NCBI GenBank assembly: GCA_030849465.1
Contig: JARVLF010000006.1
Span: forward strand, 62,001-126,000
DNA length: 64,000 nt
From: Moesziomyces globuligerus
Lineage: Eukaryota > Basidiomycota > Ustilaginomycetes > Ustilaginales > Ustilaginaceae
Direction of reading: 5' to 3'
Shown in pieces: positions 9,452 through 17,396 of the stretch. How positions within the stretch are numbered: position 1 is the first letter of the stretch; each line of letters starts with the position of its first letter. The notes beneath the pieces were generated by a model, which was not told the DNA's origin, searched no databases, and worked only from the letters and a program-made list of their open reading frames with translations. Position numbers and translations under genes: made by a program.

Positions 9452-11410
9452 TCACAGACGAGGCAAGTTGAAATCGGCGACGGCCTCGCTGATGGCAGCC
9501 ATGGCCTGGCTGATCTCGGCGTCGCGCATGTCCCGGGCGGAGAGCATGGTGAGCGAGTCGTTCTTGGGCGCGGGGAAGGGCGAGCTGTCGACGTCGCACT
9601 TTGTGCCCTTGTGCGGGAGGGTGCCGTTGACAAAGTAAGCGCGGACGATCTTGTCGATGCACTTGGAGGGCTGCGACGAGCTGCAGTGACCGTAGCCCGC
9701 CCTGCGCACCGAGACGGCCGAGCCGAATCGGTGCGCCATCATGTCGGCGAAGCGACCGGGCGTGACGGGGTCAAAGTCGTTGCCGAGCGTCAGGAGCGGG
9801 AACGACGTGTTGCTGTCAAAGCGGCCGCGGTGACGCTCGTTGGAGCGGATCTTCCACGAGCCGATGCACTTGATGCCCTGGCCGGCGAAGAACTGGCCGA
9901 AGAGCGGCGAGTCGTCCTCGAGCACGCGGATGTGCTTCTTGGCGCGCTCGATGCTCCAGGGCTTGGAGCGCGGCTCGTGCAAGCCATCGCCGCACGCGAT
10001 GGCCGCATTGGCCTCCTCCGACTCGGGCGTCGTGGGGATGTGGTACGTCGAATCGCCGTACGCATTGACAAACGCAGTGCCGTTGCCGTTCATGACGTCG
10101 TTGAGCATGTCTGCCAGCTTGGGCCAGCCGGCGGGCTTGTAGAGCGCGGTGAAGGCGGTCTCGAGCACCATGCTGAAGGTGAGCAGCTGCGGGACCTCGG
10201 CCGTGACGACGGGCAGCGGGTGGTACTTGAGGTGCTCGAGGAGCTCGTCGACCTTGGCTTGGAGCTTCTTGGCGCTGTGAGCCTGCGAGGCGAGCTTGCA
10301 CGCTTCGGGACCGGCCTTGACGCACTCTTTGAAGAATCCATCCCAGCCTGCGTCGGTGTCCTTGAGGTTGGTGCTCCAGATGCCCTGCATGTAGTTGGGC
10401 ACGTCGACGACGCCGTCGATGATGAGGCGATTGACGTCTTGGGGGAACATGTCGGCAAAGGTGGAGCCGAGAACGGTGCCGTAGCTGAAGCCCCAGTAGT
10501 TGATGCGCTCGTCGCCAAAGAAGCGGTGGAGGAGCTGCATGTCGCGTGCGACGGCCGTGGTGCCAACGTACTTTGCGTGCTCCGAGACAAAGGGGTCGGC
10601 GCTGCAGAGCTCGGTGAGCAGCTGGGTGCTGGCGAGTTCCGAGCCGACCTCGCTGTCGAGCGCGCCCGGGTGCGAGTAGAGAGCGCCAAAGGAGCCGGTC
10701 TCGATGCGGTGGACGTAGCTCTTCTCGGTGTTGTTCCAGCAGTCCATGCGCGGGAAGGTGCGGCCGACGCCGCGCGGGTCGAACGAGACAATGTTGTACT
10801 TGCCGTCGAGGATCTTGTCAAAGTTGGCCGCGAGCAGCTCGTCGTTCTTGGCGGCGTTCTTGCGCGCGAGGAACTCGAAGCCCGAGCCACCGGGTCCGCC
10901 CGGGTTGGTGAGCAGCGAACCGAGCACGTCGTCCTTGGCGGTGGCGCCGGCGCCAGCGGGATAGAAGATGACGGCGATCGAAGCGTTGCGGCTGTCGTCG
11001 TCGGCGTTGGTCCAGTCGAGCGGAGCCTTCATGCGGCCGCACTGGAGCGGCGCCGGGTAGCGCTTCTCATCAGCGCAGTCGAACCAGACCACCTCGCCGC
11101 GAGCGGCCTGCGAGAAGTCGGTCGCGTTCTCTGGCTTGAGAGCCGAGCCGACGTGCGGGGCGGCATGGTCGCAAGGCCGACCCAAGCGGTGCGAGAGGCG
11201 ACCAAGCGCCTCGGCTGCATCGGAACCGGCGGGCGAGGAGAGCCAAAAGTAGGTGACGAGGAAGAGACCCACAGCAACCCAACGGTGGAGGGGCGTTGGC
11301 TTTCGCTGACGCTTTGCCTCGCTGCCGGCGGCTTGCACGTTGGGAGCCGGCAACGACGACTCGATCGCATTGTAGCGATTCTCGACCGCCTTCTTCTCTG
11401 ATACGGCCAT
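9452..11410 (-). CDS. Secreted/anchored alpha/beta hydrolase with TAP-like C-terminal domain
   Basis: I take the ATG at 11410, giving 652 residues. The frame is open further upstream to 11605, but that part looks like 5' UTR, and the chosen start leads into a short cytosolic segment and a signal anchor at about residues 44-59 (WVAVGLFLVTYFWL). An alpha/beta hydrolase fold follows: oxyanion region LTNPGGPGGSG, strand NIVSFDPRGVGRT, and nucleophile elbow GFSYGT with Ser at about residue 309. The C-terminal part is the TAP-like domain carrying the likely acid (LGNDFDPVTP) and histidine (RAGYGHCSS). The family includes tripeptidyl aminopeptidases and related exopeptidases that release short peptides from N-termini outside the cell. 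Several NxT/S sites suit a secretory protein. The exact substrate is not known. A long antisense frame (8972-11401) is a shadow. Confidence 0.88.
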   Translation of the reverse strand: MAVSEKKAVENRYNAIESSLPAPNVQAAGSEAKRQRKPTPLHRWVAVGLFLVTYFWLSSPAGSDAAEALGRLSHRLGRPCDHAAPHVGSALKPENATDFSQAARGEVVWFDCADEKRYPAPLQCGRMKAPLDWTNADDDSRNASIAVIFYPAGAGATAKDDVLGSLLTNPGGPGGSGFEFLARKNAAKNDELLAANFDKILDGKYNIVSFDPRGVGRTFPRMDCWNNTEKSYVHRIETGSFGALYSHPGALDSEVGSELASTQLLTELCSADPFVSEHAKYVGTTAVARDMQLLHRFFGDERINYWGFSYGTVLGSTFADMFPQDVNRLIIDGVVDVPNYMQGIWSTNLKDTDAGWDGFFKECVKAGPEACKLASQAHSAKKLQAKVDELLEHLKYHPLPVVTAEVPQLLTFSMVLETAFTALYKPAGWPKLADMLNDVMNGNGTAFVNAYGDSTYHIPTTPESEEANAAIACGDGLHEPRSKPWSIERAKKHIRVLEDDSPLFGQFFAGQGIKCIGSWKIRSNERHRGRFDSNTSFPLLTLGNDFDPVTPGRFADMMAHRFGSAVSVRRAGYGHCSSSQPSKCIDKIVRAYFVNGTLPHKGTKCDVDSSPFPAPKNDSLTMLSARDMRDAEISQAMAAISEAVADFNLPRL

Positions 11411-12620
11411 GATGGAGTGGTTCCTTGGGCCGATGTGAATGATGTTGAGAGGCGAAGAGATGAGAAGTGACAACCAGCGGCTGGCCTTTATGATCATGGC
11501 TGCTGCGCTCAGGCCGCGTTGCCCCTCTGCATGCGGGGCGTTCCAACGGCAAAGCAAAGCGGTCGATCTCGAACGGCTTGACTTGGCGCATTCGGCTCGG
11601 CTCATCGGACGAGCGTGGTCCGACGCTCCGTTGGAATGGGTAGCCGAGGAGGAAGATATGTTAGAGCGAGCCTTCAGCCAAAGTCTCTCCTCGAAAATTT
11701 GGCGGCTGTAGACGGCCGCAAGCGGCAGCTAAGCGCCTCGTTGATCCGCTCAACAGGAACAGCAACCCGTCTCGGCTGCCACCTCGGCCTCGCCTGGCCA
11801 CGAGACCAACCAAAAAGAAGTGGCCGGCAAATGGTCCGAACGGCAAAGAGGAGCAGGAAACGGCTTTGCATCCCAGAAGCCTCCTATCGAGCCGTCGAAA
11901 GCAGCAGGCACGATGGTCCACTTGCACGCCATTAGAGCGGAGTTGTGCCATACGATGCGAACGGAAAGTAAGACACTGCCTGAAGAGGAAGCTGACTCGA
12001 AGATGGTGGTGGCTTCAGCACGCCAGACCTGCATCTGCTTCGTGACTTTTTTTTTTCGCCGAGCTCCTCCCGCCGCAGCTTCGGCAAATGCTGTGATTGT
12101 CCATCCCCAAACTTCGACGAGGGCCCTTATCGGAGCTCTCCGACGTGCTCCACTCCGCGGCGGTCATATAACTCAGCAGGTTTTCGAAAGTCTCGCTCTC
12201 CTTTTGGCCACCCACCACAACCACACAGGCGAAGCAGTCGAATCCCTCGCCGAGTGCCGCTGCTGTGTCCATCTCTCAGCTGTCGCAGCGGATCGGCACC
12301 AGACCGATCTCGCCGAAGCGGTTGCGATTGCGATTGGCAATTTTCGACAAAGGGCTGTCGAATCGCGTCAACTTCCAACTTGGCGACCGCGCGCGATATC
12401 CGATTTGGCTTGGCTTGCCCAAGCGCCCGAGGTTCGGACTAGGACCGGTCGTTCGGCAACTGCTGACGCCGGGCCCGTCTCGCTGTGCTTTTGAGCCTGC
12501 TCGCACAAAGCTCAGACCGCATCCATAGTGCATTCCACCTTTCCTTCCCCCTTCTCCCCACCACCCACCGACAATCACACTCTTCCCTCTGTACATCCAC
12601 ATATCGCGCATCTCTGCACC
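11411..12620. other. Divergent promoter region, 1.2 kb
   Basis: Separates the start of the TAP-like hydrolase (minus) from the nitronate monooxygenase (plus). No frame has coding character. It contains a run of ten T at 12047-12056, and the last 100 bases before 12621 are pyrimidine-rich (CTTTCCTTCCCCC), typical of a fungal core promoter and 5' UTR. Confidence 0.6.
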
Positions 12621-15280
12621 ATGATCGCTACCGCTCTCACCGAAAAGCTCGGCCTGCGCGTGCCCCTTGTCCAGGGTGGCATGCAGTGGGTCGGCACGCC
12701 CGCCCTGGCTTCGGCCGTCAGCAATGCCGGTGCGCTCGGCACCCTGACCGCCCTGACGCAGCCCTCGCCCGAGGCGCTCCGCAAGGCCATCCGCGAGACC
12801 AAGTCGCTCATCTCCGAAGACATCCGCAAGGAGCGCGAGAGCAAGTACGGCTCCTTCGCCGTCAACATCACCCTCCTCCCTTCCATCAACCCTCCCGACT
12901 ACGTCGGTTACGCAAAGGCGGCGCTCGAGGAAGGTGTCCGCATCTTTGAAACCGCAGGCAACAACCCGGGTGAGGTCATCAAGGTCGTCAAGGAGGCCGG
13001 CGCCTACGTCATCCACAAGTGCACCGCCGTCCGCCACGCCCGCAGCGCAGAGCGTCTCGGCGCCGACATGCTTTCCATCGACGGCTTCGAGTGCGCCGGT
13101 CACCCCGGCGAGGACGACATCGGCGGCCTCGTGCTCATGGCCAGGGCCGCTGAGGAGCTCAAGATCCCCTTCATCGCCTCGGGCGGTATCGCCAACGGTC
13201 AGGGCCTCGCTTCCGCCCTCGCCCTCGGCGCCGTCGGTGCCAACAGTAAGTTGAACCATCCGCAACGGCAAATGAGCCGATCACAGCGCTGACCCCGTCT
13301 GGACCGACTCGGCTCGACTCACAGTGGGCACGCGCTTCATGTGCACCAAGGAGGCCGAGATCCACGACAACATCAAGCGCGCCATCGTCGAGGCCGACGA
13401 GCGCAACACCACGCACATCTTCCGCACCCTCCGCAACACGGCTCGCGTCTACAAGTGAGTACCTTTCTTGATCTTGCCCCTCTTCTCCCTCATCACGTGG
13501 CTCTGCCTCGCTGCGTCCCCGGCCCTGATGAGCTCGCGTCACAGCTACCAATGGAAGGGCCGCAACCGATTCCGTGAGACTTGCACCTGGCCCCCCTCTG
13601 CGTCGACCGGGCATGCACGACCGCTTTCAAGCGCCCTTTCATTGGGTGAGTTTTCATCGGTGCACAGCGCGACCCCCGCCGCCCTCTTTCGACCAAGGTC
13701 ACTCCATACTGACGTGGACGCTTTCGTTTGTGGTGTCAGCGACGAGCGCCAGGGCTCCGTCGTCTCGTCTTCGGACCAGAGTACTGCAGGCGAAGTTCCG
13801 GTCGTGCCCGAGTCGGGAGATCGGCTGGGACACGATCCGAACAAACCGCCCGATCCACAGCAGGCGAGCCAGGCGCGCGAGCACGAGCTGCATCGACAGG
13901 CGACCAAGGAAGGAGCCGTCGAGCTGCTCGGAACGCGCGACCCGGACAGCCACGCGCTGCAGGCCGAGCACGCAGAGAAGTGGAAGGCGTGGGGGCTGAC
14001 CAAGAGCTATCTGAACGACGAGATCGAGCATACGGCAGCCAACGTGCCGCTGGCCTGGCAGGCGTTCCTGACGGGGATGGTCGACATGCTGCTGTACAGC
14101 CGGTCTGCGGTCTGGCTGGGCTTCCAGACGGGCAACATGGTGCAGTTCTCGTCCAACATTGCGCAGTTCATCATCCCCGGCGTCGAGACGCAGCCACTGC
14201 TGACGCTGCTGCGCATCCTCAGCGTCATCGGCTTCTTCCTCGGCTCCATGTTTGGCTTCCAGCTCGGCCGACGCGTCGGACACCAGAAGCGAAGCTGGCT
14301 CATCGTCTCGAGCCTCATCCAGAGCGCCTTCCTGTTTGGAGGCGCGGGCATCCTGCTCAGCAGGCCAAAGGACGAGGGGCCTTCGTTCGACTGGTATCCG
14401 GGCGTCGTCGTGCTGGTGGCCTTCTCGATGGGGATGCAGAGCATCCTCGCGCAGAAGCTCGTCAGCCCGGCGTTTGCCACCACAGTCGCATTCACCGCTA
14501 CCTTGACGCAGATCGCCTCGGATCCGTTCCTCTTCCACCTCGTGCCCTCGGAAAAGACGAGGGGCCGCGATCGCAGGATGCTCGCCATCCTCGCACTCTG
14601 CGTCGGCGCCGGCGTCGGAGAGTCTCTCCTCCACACCCGCGCCAACCTCAGTGGCGGCATCGCCGTCTGCGCCGGCTTCAAGCTCATCCTTGCCCTCCTG
14701 TGGCTCGTCCCCGAGGGCAAGAAGAGCACCGCCGGCAAAGACTCGAAGGCCTAATCACCAAGCCGCCTCCCCGTCCCCCTCCCCTTATTCTCTTCCGCAT
14801 CAATCTGCGATGGATTCCAAAGACTCACCCTTGCGCCCCTTTCCCTTTTCTTTCCCTCCCCGTTCCTCTTCCGTCTTTGGTGGCGACGCGGCGGCTCAGG
14901 AACAAGGTGGCCATGGAGGTCGTCCGCCTGGAGAACCGACCCGAGGGCGCCAAGTTCGAGGAGGTGCGCGAGCTCGTCTCGGGCGCGCGCGGCAAGACCG
15001 TTTACGAGACCGGCGACATTGACGCTGGCATCTGGTCCGCCGGTATCACCGTCGGCCTCATCCACGACATTGTGAGTGTTCACCGTGCTCCTTGCGAGCC
15101 CATGGAGTATGGCCATTGCCGCATGTGCAAAAGACTGACGTTCGGATTTGGTTTTGTTAGCCTTCTTGCAAGGAGCTGTGCGCCAACATTGCGCGCGATG
15201 CCGAGACGCACATCAACCGCCTCAGCACGCTCGTGGCTCAGAAGGGCAGCAACTCGGCTGCCCGCGAGGCCAAGCTCTAG
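12621..15280 (+). CDS. Nitronate monooxygenase (2-nitropropane dioxygenase), four exons, host of a nested gene
   Basis: FMN-dependent oxidation of alkyl nitronates to carbonyls and nitrite. Deduced exons are 12621-13245, 13325-13454, 14900-15071 and 15161-15280, totalling 348 residues, the normal family length. Exon 1 holds the TIM-barrel start (PLVQGGMQWVGTPALASAVS), the GFECAGHPGEDD segment with its conserved His, and the FMN phosphate loop (IASGGIANGQGL). Exon 2 continues GTRFMCTKEA to ARVYK. Exon 3 gives NKVAMEVV to AGIWSAGITVGLIHDI. Exon 4 begins PSCKEL. All junctions keep frame and use GTAAGT or GTGAGT donors with CTGAC-like branch sites in introns 1 and 3. The last three residues are AKL, a good PTS1, so a peroxisomal location is likely. 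The second intron is 1,445 nt against about 80-90 for the other two, and contains a whole DUF1275 gene on the same strand. Confidence 0.88.
13455..14899 (+). other. Giant intron 2 of the nitronate monooxygenase
   Basis: Donor gtgagt at 13455 follows codon part AA of Lys; the acceptor ggctcag ends at 14899 and the next base G completes Lys (YK-NKVAMEVV). Splicing restores the conserved family sequence. A long pyrimidine tract (about 14825-14880) precedes the acceptor. The intron is roughly fifteen times longer than its neighbours because it holds the DUF1275 gene. Confidence 0.85.
13551..14754 (+). CDS. DUF1275 (YoaK-type) integral membrane protein nested in an intron
   Basis: The main exon (13740-14754) encodes a hydrophilic N-terminus and about six membrane segments with DUF1275 features: AFLTGMVDMLLYSRSAVW, the glycine-rich GFQTGNMVQFS, IGFFLGSMFGFQLGRRVG and AFSMGMQSILAQKL. 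The family is found in bacteria and fungi and its transport role is unresolved. The start is uncertain. My preferred model is a 23-nt first exon (ATG at 13551), donor gtgaga at 13574 and acceptor cag ending 13739 with a CTGAC branch site 25 nt before, giving 345 residues. An unspliced ATG at 13528 is in the same frame but adds about 70 residues without family character. A third option is splicing from NMO exon 2, which is also in frame. The gene lies wholly inside the NMO intron on the same strand. Confidence 0.8.
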
Positions 15281-15731
15281 ACGCCTTGCCAGCCCCGATG
15301 ATGGATCCTGCTGGCTTTGTAGACCACTCGCCCCTCGCGCTCTGTGATCGCCAGATGTTTCAGTTCCGTGCATGCTCAAGCGAAGCGAGGAGAGTGCGAA
15401 CGTGCCGAGTCGTGTGCAGAGAGGGTGCCGAAGCGGGTGCCGAAGGTGGATAAATCGCCGTGCAAATCGCCGTGGCCTGCCGGGAAGTCGGATGAGCGGC
15501 TTCCGTGGCCGGCCGGCTATCAAGCGCGCACGGATCCAATGAGACTCAGCCGCCCCTCGTCTTGCTTCGAACAAGTGCGGAGCTCCAAGCTCTTTGGAAT
15601 GCCGTGATAACCAGCACCTCTTCCGTCGCTTCCATCGCTTCCTTTCTCTCCCCCCTCACTGCTCTGTGCATTCCTCACATTTCCTTCCGCTTCAGCTACC
15701 GATTGGGGACGTCCATATCTCACGAGCAAGG
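15281..15731. other. Intergenic region, 450 bases
   Basis: Between the end of the nitronate monooxygenase and the M20 gene. It contains short direct repeats (ggtgccgaag twice near 15424-15446; aaatcgccgtg twice near 15452-15472) and a C/T-rich stretch at 15610-15680 likely to be the promoter/5' UTR of the M20 gene. No gene seen. Confidence 0.5.
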
Positions 15732-17267
15732 ATGACCGGTTGCTTTGCCTTTCTCAAGCCGTCGCGCGCCAAGGCGAGCAAGATGACGACCGCCAAGTGC
15801 GACTGCAACTGCAAGTGCTCCTCGCACTCGGTCGCAGCCCAGCCCACGGCTGTGGCGGAGAAGAGTGCGCTGAGCGCATCGCTGTACTACGATGCGTGCA
15901 ATCCGCCTCCGTTCGAAGCGGGTCCGATGCAGCGCTGCTGTGGAGGCTACTCGGCGTCGGGGCTGTCGCACTCGCACCTGCCCACCTATGGCGATTCGCA
16001 GAAGCACGCGCACCATGCGGTGCGATACGAGGAGCCCGACGTCGACGCCCAGCTCAGCGATACGATGGCCGAGGTGGCCAAGTCGATCGAGGCCGAGATC
16101 GAGAAGCTGGACGGCGAGCTGCGGGAGCTGTCGCTCGACATGCACGACCACCCAGAGATCATGTGGGAGGAACGTAGGACGCACGATCTCTTTGTCAAGT
16201 ACTTTTCGCGCAAGTCGGGCTGGAAGGTCACGCCGCATGCCTACGGAGTCGAGACGGCGTTCGAGGTCGTCTTTGCGCACAAGGCCAGCAAGGACTCGCG
16301 CGTCATTGGCTTCCAGTCCGAACTCGACGCGCTCCCCGGCATCGGCCACGCATGCGGTCACAACCTCATCGCCATCTCGGGTGTGGCTGCTGCCCTCTCG
16401 GTCGCAGCTACGCTCGTCGCCAAGGACATCCCGGGCACCGTGGTGCTGCTCGGTACGCCCGCCGAGGAGGGTGGAGGAGGCAAGATCAAGCTCGCCGACA
16501 AGGGCGCGTACGAGGGGATGGATGCGTGCGTGATGGTTCATCCTGCACCCATGACGGGCACGGGTTCGATGTTGGCCGTGCAGCCCGTCGTGGTGACCTA
16601 CAAGGGCAGGACGGCTCACTCGGGTGCAGCTCCTTGGGAGGGCATCAATGCTCTCGACGCGGCGGTGTTGGCCTACAACAACATCTCTGCGCTCCGTCAG
16701 CAGATCCAGCCACAGGAGCGCGTGCACGGCATCATCAAGGGCAACAACTGGGCTCCCAACGTCGTCCCCGGCGAATCCACGCTCATCTATAACGTTCGAG
16801 CGCCCACGGTTTCGGCGCTCAAGGCGCTGACGGCGCGTGTGCAAAAGTGCTTCGAAGCAGCTGCACTCGCTACGGGCTGCACGGGCGAGTACGACTGGCA
16901 ACTCGCCTACGCAGACGTCCACAACACCCCCTCGCTCTCGGCCACCTATGCCAACTTCCTCAAGCAGCGATACGACATCTACGTTCCCAACGACGACTTT
17001 CTCGCCTCGACCGACTTTGGCAACATCACTTACAGCCTCCCTGCGCTCCACGCCCAGTACACCATCCACCTCGACGACCCGCGCACCCAGGGCAACCACA
17101 CCGTCGGCTTCGCAGACGCCGCCAGAACCCAGGATGCCCACGACCGCACCAAGGAAGCTGCCCTCGGCATCGCCGTCACCGCCGCAAAGGTGCTCGTCGA
17201 AAAGGACTTCCGCGACCACATCTGGTCCGAATGGCAAAAGTGGCGCAAGTCCGCCGACGGCCCCTAA
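15732..17267 (+). CDS. M20 family amidohydrolase/peptidase (PM20D2-like)
   Basis: A protein of 511 residues from the ATG at 15732; a second ATG at 15783 is also plausible, and the frame upstream of 15732 is probably 5' UTR. The M20 catalytic core begins near residue 115. The metal site is seen in ELDALPGIGHACGHN (about residues 197-211), and the catalytic Glu pair lies in GTPAEEGGGGK (about 243). The dimerisation lid follows (KGRTAHSGAAPWEG). Closest in character to PM20D2/AbgB-type aminoacylases, which cleave amide bonds of dipeptides or N-acyl amino acids. The N-terminus is unusual: a cysteine-rich motif (CDCNCKCSS), a further CC, and a His-rich patch (KHAHHAV), which could bind metal or be lipidated. 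No signal peptide is clear. Confidence 0.88.
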   Translation: MTGCFAFLKPSRAKASKMTTAKCDCNCKCSSHSVAAQPTAVAEKSALSASLYYDACNPPPFEAGPMQRCCGGYSASGLSHSHLPTYGDSQKHAHHAVRYEEPDVDAQLSDTMAEVAKSIEAEIEKLDGELRELSLDMHDHPEIMWEERRTHDLFVKYFSRKSGWKVTPHAYGVETAFEVVFAHKASKDSRVIGFQSELDALPGIGHACGHNLIAISGVAAALSVAATLVAKDIPGTVVLLGTPAEEGGGGKIKLADKGAYEGMDACVMVHPAPMTGTGSMLAVQPVVVTYKGRTAHSGAAPWEGINALDAAVLAYNNISALRQQIQPQERVHGIIKGNNWAPNVVPGESTLIYNVRAPTVSALKALTARVQKCFEAAALATGCTGEYDWQLAYADVHNTPSLSATYANFLKQRYDIYVPNDDFLASTDFGNITYSLPALHAQYTIHLDDPRTQGNHTVGFADAARTQDAHDRTKEAALGIAVTAAKVLVEKDFRDHIWSEWQKWRKSADGP

Positions 17268-17396
17268 ACATCCGCTCCCCTCTTTCGCTCCTGCCAACGT
17301 CGATCCTGGAATCCCTGAGTCTGCGCATTCGTCTCGAGTCCGTGCTGTGTCATTACCGTAAGCTGTAGTGAGTTGTGAGAGTGCATCAAGCGGGTT

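Noticed and set aside
8972..11401. 809-codon open frame on the plus strand
   Set aside because: It is exactly antisense to the TAP-like hydrolase, and its composition (Val/Glu/Ala/Arg) is that expected from the complement of GC-rich codons.
13528..13739. Unspliced N-terminal extension of the nested DUF1275 protein
   Set aside because: The extra residues have no family character, and the segment contains a good donor, branch site and acceptor; kept only as an alternative.
15720..17297. 525-codon open frame on the minus strand
   Set aside because: Antisense to the M20 gene; no recognisable motif.
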